Positions 1 to 12,309 of a DNA stretch of 64,000 nucleotides are shown here, piece by piece (positions within the stretch are counted from its first letter, which is position 1; each line of letters starts with the position of its first letter). Origin of the DNA: Tetragonia tetragonoides (taxonomy: Eukaryota; Streptophyta; Magnoliopsida; Caryophyllales; Aizoaceae); NCBI GenBank assembly GCA_038025085.1, contig CM076143.1, positions 15,857,501-15,921,500 of the forward strand. The letters are read 5' to 3'. Under the pieces are notes generated by a model, which was not told the origin of the DNA, did no database searches, and worked only from the letters and a program-made list of their open reading frames with translations. The translations under genes and the position numbers were made by a program.

Positions 1-69
1 CCTAGTACAATATATGGTAAGTATATAGGTAGAATATATCTATGATACATGTACATCCATTTCATAACA
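1..69 (-). mobile_element. Ty1/copia 3' LTR, partial (cut by window edge)
   Basis: Read on the minus strand this begins TGTTATGAAAT and is preceded by a polypurine tract, as expected at the start of a copia 3' LTR. It matches the LTR at 47107-47308 almost base for base except for a short indel. The rest of the LTR lies outside the window. Confidence 0.8.
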
Positions 70-80
70 CATTCCCCCTT
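70..80 (-). other. Polypurine tract of the copia element
   Basis: Minus-strand AAGGGGGAATG lies directly against the LTR start. This is the position and composition of the plus-strand primer of a copia element and fixes its orientation as minus. Confidence 0.7.
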
Positions 81-3000
81 GAATGTACATCACTAAAGAA
101 TATGACTCGTTAAAACATTACTAGGAAAGCCCAGTGGGATAAAAACCTAGTGAAGGAAAAAGAGTACATTATTCTTCGATAGGCGTGAGAAGCTGCCTCA
201 TTAAAAACCTTGCATGGAAAACCCGGTGGGACAAAATCATGGCTAAGGAAAAAAGAGTGCAAGGCGTATTTACTCCCCCTCATGACCAGTTGACAAAATC
301 CGTCTTGATCTTCAAGTAGGTGCAATTGTGATCTTCAATATGAAATGTTTCGTAATGGATAAGGAATTTTAGAACGTATCACTCTACAAATGTGCTTAAC
401 ATGCACACTTCCATGGATTCATGCATGTTAAGAAAATATGCTTCCAACCATTTCATCATTCCTATGAACATGGTGTGTATAGCTTTATTTCTATCAAAAT
501 CATTCCAAGCAATTGTATATCCAACAAAAGTAGACATCAATATGGAACTCACTTGGTTCCATAATACCCTTGTATGTTGCCTCGTTAAAAACCTTGTTAG
601 GTGAAATCTAATGGGATAAAAACCTCAACGAAGGAAAAAGAGTACAACCACTACTTCACCAAACCTTTGCTAGGAAAACCCAACGGGAAAAACCTAAGCA
701 AAAGGGAAAAAACGTGAAGTGGGTAAAGTCTCACCCTTTAATAGAACTTCACAATGTAGGCGCAATTTCTATAATTACAAGACATTTAACATAAACCTTC
801 TTCGGGAGACCTTTAGTAAAACAAATATAAACCTTCTACGTGAGGTCAATATTAGAACATTATAATATCTAATTTAAAATATCTTTGACTGCTCATATTT
901 TATATATCATCATGAAATATTTGTAAATTTTGAAATGAGAGAGAATATTCTATGGTACTTCATGACCATAGAATCACTTATTTCATGACCGTGGTACTTC
1001 AGGACCATAACAATCTCAATATGAAATATCACCAATAGGTTATCACAAATGTAATTTTCACATCAACTCTCTACCTTTAAGGATGTTCTAATGACTTTGT
1101 GATTGATAATCTCATATGCTCAAACTTCTGGTTGAGACAATAATCAGTTCATTCAAAACTCTCTTACAGAGATTTTGTATCTTGCATCACCCCATATCCA
1201 AATCGTGAATGCTAAACAACAATAAATCTTGTCTCATTCTCATTGATATTATGTGAGACAAATAATATATGTATTTCATCGATTCATGAACTTTTGTAAC
1301 TTTGAATATCAGAGGTTCATATAATTTCAATGTAAGCTCTTTGGGAGCTTTTCACTTATTCAAAGGTCCATGTATACCATCATACGTATCCAACAAGCAA
1401 GGCATTTAAAGTCCTCTAGAGACTATATTTTCAATCCTTATGGGTTTGACATATCATAGGAGTGGACATCCCCTTTTATAGGTTTTCGCCTATAAAATAT
1501 GTACTAACCTACAAAACTACATTTTAGTGTGTGCATGCAGTATGAGAGGTGTGATGAAGTTAATAAATGAATAAAGGTTAAATAAATAGAAATAAGATAT
1601 AAAATATAATGACATGTTATATGACTTATAATCTATAGGAACATAATGTATGACTCGATAATGTAAACTGTACAATTTGGTTATTAAATCCATAATTTAA
1701 TTGGACTCTAGGTCTTTGAGCTCATTTTCCATTTTCAATCAATAATATGTCGACATTTAGATGGACTTTATATGATCCCCATTCATATGTCCATCCCATT
1801 TTGCATATGCATATCGGTTCCTTCATATATCGGTATCAAAATATTAATCATTGAAATCTCATAATCAACTTGATTTATCAATCAGTATTGGTAAATGATG
1901 TCTGACTATTTTCTTTGGAGGTACCTTTTCCTTTTTCATGTATGTCATCTATTTGTGATTCAGATATACATACCTCTTCAGGGGTATTTATAAGCTATAA
2001 AGCGTGTTTATATTTCATAACTCTTCAAGAGTATCAACCAAACTGCATAATCTTGCCATGTTTGTTTAATAGATTTTCATTAGGAACCGATCTCCAATTA
2101 ATTTGAAAGAAAGTAAACTCAATATACTTCATGTGTAATAATTCTAACATAACTGGCAAGATATCTCAATGCTCACAACATGTATCTCTACAACCAACCT
2201 CTGCGTCGATATGCCTCCCAAAGAGTCATAGTTGAGCAACAGTTATATCATAAAGTTTCATGCTTGAAAATATAGATGTTTGAAATAAAGTTGGTATTTA
2301 TGTATACGTATATGAACCTCAAATTTATATCATGTTCTGAACTTCTGGTTCAAATGGGGATCAACATTATACATACTTAATGTATGTCTTTGTTTTCTTT
2401 AGTTTTCCTCTATTATTCTCCCCCTAAGCTGGAAAAACTATTTTTTATTGGCAGTTATAAATGGGCATTTCATTATATTGAAATTCAACTTAGGTCCACC
2501 GCTTTCTCATCTTCTCTCGATGAGTTTCACTTTATTAGTTCTCTGGTGGAGAATAATAAGTTTAGAGAGTCATGTAATTGCAGTTGGTTATCTTTGTGCT
2601 CATATAATTTGCCCCATATAAGAGATCAAATATTGATATAAACGCTCAAAACATACTTTACAATGAACTTGCATAATGCAATGCAACTCATCTTTTAAGT
2701 GATCTTCTGGCCACTTAATCTCAATTTATACTGCAAGTTGCTATCATATCTCTTGTCTCTTTTCGAATTAAAATAATTTGTTGTTCGAAACTATATAGAC
2801 TCCATCTCATTGTCAGTATCGACTTTAAAAATTATAGATATAAAATACGAGAGAGTATGAACACATAATCATATATTCATTCAAAAGAAACTTCAGGTTT
2901 TCAGAACGGGTGTCTTTATACTAGGATGGTCTAAACTGTCACATCAACAAAATATTTCACTTAACTAACTTCTTGTTAGTTTTTTCTCAATAATAATCAA

Positions 3001-3394
3001 CTTTGACGTAGTCATTTACACGTGATTCTGGCCAGATGTATGATGTGACAAAGACATAACTTATGTCTCTTTAATAATAGCAAGACGATCTCATTGATTC
3101 TTTCGGGGAAGATAGTTGATGCTCTTGTAGAGTATCATCTCAACTTATTCAAATAAATCTTCATGGACATATCTATCTATAGGATAGATTTTCTTTAAAT
3201 TACATAAGTCCATTGTCATTGCAAAAATCATATGACCTTATATTTACCGCATATGCGAATATAATTATTATAATTCACATTTTATCTCCCCCTTTACCAT
3301 ACATTCGTAGTAGGAAAGATATCCAAAATACAATCAAGTTAGTGTCCCAATAATAATTATATAGGGGTACCAGTTTTGTACTTGTAGGCATACA
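70..3394 (-). mobile_element. Ty1/copia 3' internal noncoding region
   Basis: This holds the 3' tail typical of plant copia elements: a motif around 110-260 (GTTTTTAATGAGGCA and GGTTTTCC-type phrases on the minus strand) is repeated in diverged form around 560-725. A second polypurine-like run lies near 2413-2430 (minus strand GGGGGAG). I could not find gag, integrase or reverse transcriptase on either strand, so the coding part is deleted or lies elsewhere. Frequent stops in all frames support noncoding sequence. Confidence 0.6.
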
Positions 3395-4320
3395 AAAATA
3401 GTCAACTTAAAAGGAGTTTTATTGGGGTGTTTTGGCAAATAGAAAATGTAGGGGGTTTTGGCATGTACAAAATCTGGTGATTATTTAAAGTGTCAATGAT
3501 TATTGAGTTGCACTATTTTTTGTATGAGAGTGTATCAGCAGTTAAAATAGTGATTATTGAAAGTGTCAATGATTTTATTAGATAGTGCTCCCTCTTATAG
3601 TTCACTTTTTATAATTATTTTTCCTTGGTCAAACCAACAATTAAATTCTAATCATAGCATTCCCTATTGTTGTGTATTGATTTATATCACTTATGTCGTG
3701 TTTGTATCTGTTGCACTCTCCTTTCTTAAACTTTGTCCAGTCGTCACTTAAACTTAATTCTATATGGTGAAAAAACTCCAGGTACATCAAAAACTTGTCT
3801 AACCCTATAAAAGAAAACTTTGGCTATATGTTCATTTCCGTGTAACCAATTTGCTGCAGGTATTTGTTTAGAAGTTAGAAGTAGGTATCCGCTCTTATAA
3901 TTAGCTCACTACTAGCATTTCTAGTGATGTCAGTTGTTGCGGATCAAAATCTCCTGGCCCCCTTTGATATATTTACATTCTATGCCTATTTCAGTTCTTT
4001 GTCTTCATTATTGGTTATTTAATTCATTTATATTATGAAAGTAGGCAAAAAAGAAGACCATCAAATCCCCAATTTTTGTTTCTGATCAGAATCTCTTTGT
4101 GATGTCGCTGTTGTGGATGCATATAAACTTTTATAGGGTTCATCCACAGTCCTAATTATTGTTATTTAAACCTGATTAACCACCACTTTGATTAGTTTGA
4201 GATGAATTATTTTTGGTTCTATTCGCATTTTAAATAAAGTAACCATATTTCAAATAACATAAATGTTGTGTGACTTCATAATTCGGTTGGGTATATATTT
4301 TTATTTGATTTAGGTTTTTT
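3395..4320 (+). other. Intron-like 5' part of left Ulp1 copy
   Basis: This is AT-rich sequence homologous to 42660-43556 (reverse). It has no ORF that is shared by both copies. It lies between the missing N-terminal exons and the linker exon, so it is probably intronic. Confidence 0.55.
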
Positions 4321-4329
4321 TCGATAAAT

Positions 4330-6316
4330 TTCATTATCCATGTAGGACCAATGTAATGAACTTGACTGGGGATATTCTGCACCCTGGATTTGCACAATCG
4401 ACCGCATATTTATTGCAACCGAAGGTGTAGAAGGATGCTGAAAGTAAAGCAGAGGTTGAAGCAAGTTCACATGAAATGGCAAGAGATATAAGTTCACAAG
4501 AAGGGCCAAGTGATATAAGTTCACATGAAGGGCCAAGAGATAGAAGTGTTGGATCCTTAAGTGATCCCAAATCAGGTTTGCATGACATAATTGAAAGCCC
4601 TGATCTTCAAATTGCTAAGGTTGATGGTTGTGATGGTGGTGGTGAAAAGTTGACGTATGACCCCAACTTGTTTTATGCTGCTAGTGATCACAAAGGTTTT
4701 GATTGTGTTACCCCTTTAAATGATTATCATTGTCTAGAAGACGAGTTTTGAATTTCTACGGAAAATCACCAGAAAATGACTCCTTATGACATTGATATTA
4801 ATGTGAGTTGTACTAATGAAGATTTGATGTGTTAGGTAAATGATGATAAATTGATCGAGAATTTAGATGCCCAACAAGAGAAAGGTGATAAGGAGGAGAC
4901 CAAGAAACTGATAGAAGCCTCCGTAAAGGTGGGAGGGATGCATTTAGTCAGGTGGATCGTCAAATTGTAAAGTTTGTTACTGATTCGCGATTTGGGAGGT
5001 AAGGAGTGTGTATAATTGAATTTAGTTGACCACCAAGTTATTTATACCTATGTAATATCTAACTTATATTTAAAGCACTAAAGTAGTCGGTATTCCAAAT
5101 TTGGATTTGTCAGCTTACTGATAACATGTGCAAAGGCCAATGAATGGGTTTCCTCCTGAGTATGTATATGAGTTAGAATTAAACTGGTTTCGAAGAGATA
5201 GGATTGACTGAAATATACATGCGTTTTATCCTTGCAAGGTTGTTGTTGTTTGGGTGTATTTGAAGAATATATGTGGATTGGGCTAAAGAACAAAGTAATA
5301 AATATCTATTTGTTCCCATGGTTGGGATAAGTAGTAGACTAGTAGTACAACCCTTGAAAAACTGTTTGCCATTTTATTTAAGTTATTCTAGTTTAAAATT
5401 ACAGTGGCCAACTTTAAATTTTGTGGCAGCGTTATGCCAGGGGTTGTAATCCTTCCGCTTTGGTTGAAAAAATACATAGAGAATATTTTACTTAACATAT
5501 GACGGCGTGGAAAAAGAAGGAGCTACGCATAAGGGAAAGCGGCATATAAGTATTTGTCCCAAAAGTCATTCTTGAATTTTTCATACACAAATTCTTATTT
5601 CACTGTGTTGTGTTTGGTAGTTTTTTTTGCCACCGTCTAATAACCAGCATTGGTGGAAGTGCATTTTTATGTGGTTGAGAAAAAGATTTGAAGATTGGAT
5701 TCTCTTCCTGCGATAATTACTGAAGCCGACCGTGAAGAGGAAAAACGATTGGTAATTTGATATTATTTATAAAGATGAATTGTTGTGAAATGAATCATTA
5801 TCTTATATTTGAAATTTGGTTTGACCATGTAGATTGATGCAATGGAAATATACTTATCCTTCTTATTTGATGATATTTATTTTTGAACATGGAAAATAGG
5901 AGGCATTGCCAATCTCCCGGTCCAAAAAAAATGGGTATCGTATTGACATTTTGGCTAATCTTTGGATGTTATAACATTTGTTCAAATCTAATGAATATTA
6001 CAAAATTTTCACAGTCATGATTGTGGAGTGTTCATGATGGTGCTTATAGATATGTGGCCTTGTAGTAGGGCGGAGATTGAGGAAGTCATGGTAATTAACT
6101 TGTTCAAATCCGATCCCTTTCATTTGGGTTTATAATTGTATGTAAGGTCGTGTTAGCAGTAAACTAGTAATTTATTATATCTGCCTTTTGTGTTGTCTTT
6201 TATGTTGCAGGGTTGTGTTTAGAACGTTCGACGAATGGTCGCCATCAATATGGTGAAGCACTCTGTGAATTGTTTTAAGGAAGCCGTATTGAATCAAACC
6301 AAGGACATGCATTAAG
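4330..6316 (+). pseudogene. Ulp1-like cysteine protease domain gene, left copy, decayed
   Basis: This is the C-terminal half of a multi-exon gene. A linker exon (about 4350-4750, open for about 90 codons) is followed by exons that in the minus-strand copy read as a C48 (Ulp1/SUMO protease) domain. The catalytic His codon lies at 5648-5650 (HWW motif), the Asp at 5698-5700 (LDSL motif), a Gln in LPVQ at 5923-5925 (oxyanion-hole position) and the Cys in HDCGVF at 6022-6024. Known family members remove SUMO from proteins; here the domain is a transposon passenger. Frameshifts between His and Asp, and a stop in the last exon (about 6211-6316), make it a pseudogene. The N-terminal exons seen in the right copy are absent. 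The domain call rests on the ordered His-Asp-Gln-Cys motifs and is fairly firm. Confidence 0.75.
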
Positions 6317-6379
6317 ATTACATGAAATTGGGTTGGATGAAACTTGTATTGTATTTTTTAATAAACTTGTGCTCCTAAG

Positions 6380-6547
6380 GACTATGTAAGTTAATATGTT
6401 GTATGCCATGACATGAAGGACTATACTATGTAAGTTAAAATGTTGTATGCCACGACAGGAAGGACTATACTATGTAAGTTAATATATTATATGCCACGAC
6501 AGGAAGGACTATGTAAGTTAATATGTTGTATGCCACGGCAGGAGTTC
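6380..6547 (+). repeat. Tandem repeat, about four units of 40-45 bp, 3' of the Ulp1 gene
   Basis: Units read ACTATGTAAGTTAATATGTT followed by GTATGCCACGACAGGA with small changes. The right copy has the same array near 40490-40610. A related array stands at 9070-9245 and 23040-23230, so this 3' region was itself duplicated inside the element. Confidence 0.8.
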
Positions 6548-7097
6548 TGGAGTCCTGTATTTTAGCATAGCAGAGAGTTCATGGATAGAGAAATGACCTG
6601 TAGTCTAGGTATCTTGTGTGTATGTATGGGACTTTGTATAGTTATATGGTATTTTGAAGCAGGTCTATGATGGACATTTCTACGATAGAGTCATGAAAAC
6701 TTTCATAATGGACATTTTCATAATTTAGTCAAGGAAACCTTCCATTATGGACATTTCCACAAGTTATTGGTGGAAATATACAACTCTCATAAAAACCTGC
6801 AAGTAGGTAACTAAAACAGCAACAAATCCATAAAATTAAGTTACGATACATGAGTTCTGTTGCTGAATCTCAGTAACTTTTTTGTTTCAATACAACATAA
6901 CATTAACAAAGTTCATGTCATGAATGGCAACTGCATTCACAAAACTTGAAGTTTTGATTCATGGTAAATTTTTGTGAATACTCGGAAGTGGTAAAATACT
7001 AGGAGGAGAAAAATAATGATTTGGATGTTATAAAGGGATATTTCTGGGTTCTGTTAAACGGGTTAAGTTCTGTCGAGCAAGTCGGGTCAGGGTCCCG
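6548..7097 (+). other. 3' flank of Ulp1 gene, repeated TCCATNATGGACATTT motifs
   Basis: No gene is visible. Short phrases of the type ATGGACATTTYCAYAA recur several times between 6660 and 6780. They recur again in diverged form at 9350-9470 and in the right copy at 40150-40370. Confidence 0.5.
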
Positions 7098-7321
7098 ATT
7101 AAAGATGGAGTCAATGCCATGGTTTATCCCAACAACTACTCATGGTTTATCCCAATAACAAGTCACGGTTTATCCTAATAACTACTCATGGTTTATCCCA
7201 AAAACTAGTTGTGTTTTATCCCAATAGTCATGTTTTATCCTATGAAATACTGACGTTTTATGCCACAATCTACTCATGTTTTATGCCACAATCTACTCAT
7301 GTTTTATGCCACAATCTACTC
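7098..7321 (+). repeat. Minisatellite, about nine 23-bp units
   Basis: Units read CATGGTTTATCCCAAYAACT then drift to CATGTTTTATGCCACAATCT. The same array lies in the right copy at about 39606-39800. It sits between two convergent genes of the element. Confidence 0.85.
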
Positions 7322-7575
7322 TACATTTTCATCATGCAATTTAGGGGAATTAAAGTATTTCATTGCATACATAAGTATCAATGGGTTGCCAATAACAACA
7401 ACTTTAACCAATTTCCCCCAAGCTTTGATTCATAAACTTACTAGCTCAACATACAACATAAAACATATGAATTAAGACATAAAAAAAACACATCATTGAT
7501 GGTAAAACAAGATCTAAAAATCAACCATTCAACAAAGGTTATATTCATCCAAGGGAATAGCAAAGTAGCTTGGTA

Positions 7576-8430
7576 TTAGATTGGAAGATGTACTCCAAAA
7601 ATGCAATAGTTGCCGTCGGACTTAGAGCAAAGATCGACAATGTCGTCATCATCAATGTGGATTGCTTTGTCTTTGCCCTTTGTCTTGGGTTTTGCAACCA
7701 TGTCATCATCAAGAAATAATGCTTTTCCATTCCCTCTAATTTTGCCTTCCCTTTGCCTCCACCTGGACTTGACCCTTGACCTCCACCACCTCCTTTCACG
7801 AAGGGAGACTTGGAATAGGAGATATGCGTTCCATTCAAGATGCGCATAATGTTGAAGAGGGGGTCGTCCAAAACTAGCAATATCCTTCTTAGTCATCACG
7901 AACATCAAGTGATAAAGGGATTCATACACTTCACGTTCAAGCACAGTTTGAGCTTGACGACTTGTCCGGTAGAGTTTCTTCAATGACCGTGGAGAGAATG
8001 ATGAACCCACAGAATTGTTGTCCAAGGTGGGTAAACATTCCAATAATTAGTAGCTTATTGTGAAAGTAAAACAATTATATTAGTACAAAATAATATCAAC
8101 TTAGAAGAACAATGGGTTCCTAAACTTGTAATCATATTTAGGTGAAGTTGTACTATTGACTTGAGATATACAACAATGTTGTGCTAATTTGATTCTAAAG
8201 TTGTACTAAATCATCAAACTGAAATTTAAGAAAAACACCTTGTGAAGTTGACTTTGTTATCAACAATTGTACTAAGAGAGACAAACTTTACATACATGTG
8301 CAAAGTAATGTACTAATTACTAACCATATTGCAGTAAGTTTGTATTATTAAAACTACAAAGTGTGCTACCAGAATCAGCAGGTGCGGCAATGAAGAAGCA
8401 TCATAGCCATGAAAAGCAATGGAGAATTTG
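7576..8430 (-). CDS. Unknown two-exon gene of the element with SIM-like motif, left copy
   Basis: A 155-codon frame is open from 8043 to 7576. A short first exon lies upstream near 8360-8430, where the right copy shows an ATG and a GT donor; in this copy that ATG is mutated. The protein is basic in the middle (RRWWRSRVKSRWRQ) and ends with two acidic stretches, LDDDMV and IDDDDIVDLCS. The last is a good match to a SUMO-interacting motif: the hydrophobic core IVDL is preceded by four Asp. I do not recognise the family. It is convergent with the Ulp1-like gene and shares the element with it in both copies. An open frame of this length in otherwise decayed DNA is notable, but it may be non-functional because the first exon is damaged. 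Confidence 0.5.
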
Positions 8431-9474
8431 CCTATCACTTAGTTGTTATAGAACTTTGTAGTTAAGGGTTAAAATTTTGCTTGTGTTGTACAATATTTGA
8501 AGTACAGTTTTTATAGGCAGTTGGGTTAATGGGCCGGACGATGAAAACCTAATTTAAGGAGATGAGCAACTCTTTGCTTTCGTGTGTTAACTTTTTTTAA
8601 AACATTGTGTTATATTTTAGTAGAAATCACTTCATAAAAAATTTAATTTAAATTTGTAAAAATAACTTAATGCTAGTACAAATAAATTGAACATGACGGT
8701 TGACCAAGCTAAGTGTAGCATGTTTGACCTGATGTGATTTGAATTTTGTTTGTAATATGTTGTATGCTTTATCAAGTAAAATACTTTTCAACATTGAATT
8801 TCTCATCCCCTTCCTACATAAAAATGAACTTTTTACTTGAGGATGAGAAAAAACTATTTTCGGAAACAATGTTGTTTGGTGAAAAAATGAAGACTTTTTA
8901 GTACATTTGTTTCATGTTTTTGTACAAACATGAACTTCTTTGTACTTCTACAACTTATTGTATTGCATTGAAACATTAATAGTGAAGACAAAACGAAATC
9001 AAATGCTAGATGTATGCTCCATTCCAAGATCAAAGTAATCAGTGAATTGTCTCCATCAATATGGCGAAAATCGATGTAAGTTAATATCTATGCCATGAAA
9101 GGAGTTCATGAGTTGTGTATTTTATGGACTATGTAAGTTAATATATATGCCACGAAAGGAGGTCATGAGTTGTGTATTTTATGGACTATGTAAGTTAATA
9201 TGGTGTGTCTAACTATATATGCCACGAAAGGAATTCATGAGTTGTGTCTTTTATCAGAGCATGTAGTTCATTGATGAGGGAGGACATTTAGTCCTGGTAT
9301 CCTGTGTGATTTTAAGCACTTTTGTATAGTTTTGGTAATTTAAAGCAGGTGGATGATGGACATTGCCAGAACGTAGTTATGATTTTTTTTTTTTTTAATA
9401 ATGGTCATTTTCACAACTGAGTCATGAAAATCTTCCATAATGGAGGTTTTCATAACTTAGTCATGAAAATGTTG
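8431..9474 (+). other. Flank of the small gene and end of left inverted copy
   Basis: No coding region is recognised. It matches 22968-23880 in reverse with internal indels. At 9070-9245 it contains a diverged array of the ATGTAAGTTAATATATATGC unit, and at 9386-9400 a poly(T) run. Homology to the right copy stops near 9474/22968. Confidence 0.6.
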
Positions 9475-9699
9475 AATGTCATCTCATCTCACGTCTCTTA
9501 TTTTCTATTTTCAACCCACAATCGAGGAGGTAGCAAGGTATGTTAGTAATTCCTCCTTTATTTTCCCTTAATGATTATTTTTCGTAATTGCTAAGAAATT
9601 TTTGTTAAATATTTGGTTTGTTTTACTCGTATTTCCCTTGCTCATTTTTTCATTCATCGAAATTGTAGTTTGGGACAACAATATCCCATATACATACAA

Positions 9700-11347
9700 T
9701 AGAGCTCGTTTCTTTCAACCCATGATTCCCGGAATTTTTGAACAAGAACTAGTAAGTTTATTAAAGTGTCAAATATATTTATGATATATATAAATTAGCT
9801 CATAACCTTGGAGATTTCTCATGCTTTATTTTCGACATGATTTTGTAGCAAATTTCAAAGCGTTTCACGAGAGAATTTGCCAATCGCATTGGTAGGGATG
9901 AGATTCTTCACGGCCCAATTGGAGAATCATGGAATGTTCAAATGGAAAAGAGGGGTGAATATACCTACATCACTAAGGGGTATAGGCTGATTTTGTAAAT
10001 GATCATGAAATCAAACCTGGTTGGTTCCTAATTTTTCATCTACTACGTACTCCATCTAATTTTAATGTAACCATATTTGATAATTCTGCTACTGGTTGGT
10101 TTCATCATGATGAAGAAAATGATGATAATAATGAAAAAGTGAAAATAATTAATCATGATGATACTGTGGAAAGTGAGGATGAGGATGATACTGTGGAAAT
10201 TGTTAAAAATAATGATAATGATATGTCTGACTCTTTCTCCATTATGAGCATTTCTTCAACTGATGAATAGTCAATGGGAGGCCAGCAATACTTCTAGGGC
10301 CAATCTTCAAACCTTGGGCAAACTTCCTCCTTCGGCCAATCTGTGAAAATGGAATTCTCAATATCAGACGACTCTAATGGAAATGAAGATGAAGATTCAG
10401 GGGACTTTGATGGACAAGAAAATGAAGATTCACCAAATTTGGAGGCCCAGAGTCCTTGAAAATCCTGTAAAGATTTAATTTCACTCAATTCTATTAGATT
10501 TTGCTCAATGTTAAAACTATAAGATAAAATTATCCTTAGTAGTTTTCCCACAAAAAAAGAAAATAAATTATCCTTAGTAGAAGACTAATTATGTACTTGT
10601 GCATATGCAGGTTCGACTTTCAGGCTTATCCACTCATCCAATAGGAGACATGTCTCCCAAAAGGAGATAAAAGCAACATACAGCTTTGCTGAAAGGTTCG
10701 TCAAGAATATGGAAAATCCACTTGAACCAACTATCATGATTCAAATGAGGAAATCACATGTCTACACCATAGTATATTTGGTATGTCTTTTAATAAGTAA
10801 TATTTAATGCTTATTGTATGGTAATCAACAAACTAAAAAATTATATATCGTACGCATACTACTTAATGACATATTGGACTATGATTGAGGTACATTTGTT
10901 CTCTATTCAATTCGTGGGGTTACAATTGTATTTCACTATGTTCCATATTTTGCAGCAATTTCCAAAGAAGTGGGCAGTGGATCGGAGCGTATGATCCATG
11001 CACCTCACCGTTTAGTGTTGCGGGTGTACTCAACTCCGCAAACGTGGATTGTTGGAGCGGTATGGACTTCTACCGGCGGTTGCAGGTTGAGGAAGGGATG
11101 AGTCCAATTTGTACGTGACAACACTATAGAGCAAAGCGATGTCTGTGTGTTCAAGTTGTCTCCAGGAAGTAGGGCACAAAATCAAGAGATGTATGTCACC
11201 ATTTTTCGTGTGGTCACCCTTCCCACACATCTATTGTGGAACGAGTTCTCTACAACTGAATGTGCTTCCCTCTTGATCATCTCATTTTGTGTTTGTGGAC
11301 AATGTGGATGGAATTTTGTTGTAGCCTTTATGATTTGGTTGTTCTAA
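9700..11347 (+). pseudogene. REM-type B3 gene, copy 1, two B3 domains, broken
   Basis: REM proteins are plant DNA-binding transcription factors with tandem B3 domains. Exon 1 ends at about 9750 with RARFFQPMIPGIFEQEL and a GT donor. Exon 2 starts after the AG at 9847-9848 and carries the core of B3 domain 1, with a 2-base insertion at the conserved GW(A)DF segment that shifts the frame. An acidic Ser/Asp/Glu linker follows (to about 10460), then a short exon near 10610-10780. B3 domain 2 (about 10956-11230) reads cleanly as B3, with VRDNTIEQSDVCVFKL and MYVTIFRVV, except that the conserved Trp of its KGW motif is TGA at 11099-11101. This copy is the only one retaining domain 2. It is closely related in sequence to copies 2 and 3. 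Confidence 0.8.
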
Positions 11348-12309
11348 CCTTTATAATTTGGCTGTTCTATTAAAAGTTTTCATGGCCTTAACCATGTTGT
11401 TCAAAACATTTAACCTTTGTCATTGAGATACTATGTGTTTATCAGGCGTTTTAAATGGTGTTGGTTTCCATTTATTTGTGCAAGTTCTTGCTTTTTTTTG
11501 CTTATACATAGAGAGTTTTGGGCCAAAACATTTTGGCAACCTTCCTATGCACTTTGAAAAAAAAATGTTGATGGGCTTAAACATGATCTACTCATGGCAT
11601 TAGTCATTTGATAATGGTTTCATTCAGGACCTACTAATGGCTTCATTGCTAGTGGATTATTCAGTACCTACTAATGGGCGCAGGTACCCTTCCCAATACC
11701 CGACCAACTTTCGGTTGCCCCTATGCAAAATGTTTTAAATTTTGTTCCTTTTTCCTTCTCTCAATGAAACCAATAACACACCCCACCCCACTTATACACT
11801 ACCTCCATCTTCAACAAAACCCTCATTCTCTCATCTCACGCCTCTTACCTCCATCTTCAAGTTCTACCCACAATCGAAGATCTAGCAAGGTATGTTCCTA
11901 ATTCCTCCTTATTTTTCACATCATGTTTGGTTTTCGTATTTGGTCCTTTATTATTGAAACATTGTTGGAAATTTTTTAGTGGTATTTCCATTGTTATCTT
12001 GCTAATCTTTAGTTGTAGTTACTTTTTTTTTTACGGTTAAATATTTAGTTAGTTAATTTATGTTGTATTTACATTGCTATTTTGCTAAATTTGTAAATAA
12101 TTATTAATCAAGTTATATTGTATGTCGATTATATAAATGTGTGTTGTCTCTATTAGTTGATTAGTGACATACATTGAATGTTATAGACAATGATGTTTGG
12201 AGGGTGAATGAGTTTAATTTGTTGTGGATTATTATTTATTCTTAATTCTAATGTCATCTTTATTCATGGAAATTATAGTTAGAGACGACAATATAGCAAG
12301 TTAATGCGA
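11348..12309 (+). other. Spacer and 5' leader between B3 copies 1 and 2
   Basis: 11348-11830 looks like 3' flank with no recognisable content. From 11830 the sequence repeats the leader of copy 1 (TCTCATCTCACG through AGCAAGGTATGTT, compare 9480-9545). This includes a likely 5' UTR donor site, so copies 1 and 2 are tandem duplicates that include promoter-proximal DNA. Confidence 0.55.

Larger units (their letters stand above)
3395..9474 (+). repeat. Left copy of the inverted Ulp1-carrying element
   Basis: From about 3395 to 9474 this matches, in reverse complement, 43556 down to 38886 and then 24303 down to 22968. The match includes introns, tandem repeats and flanking sequence, so the duplicated unit is genomic DNA and not a processed transcript. 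The left edge is abrupt: the right copy continues upstream with N-terminal exons and a GA-rich terminus that are missing here. The likely class is a Mutator-like or related TIR element, because Ulp1-like genes are known passengers of plant Mutator-like and CACTA elements. Confidence 0.8.

Noticed and set aside
70..3394. Copia reverse transcriptase or integrase remnants
   Set aside because: Looked for conserved motifs in all frames and saw none. The region looks like 3' noncoding sequence.
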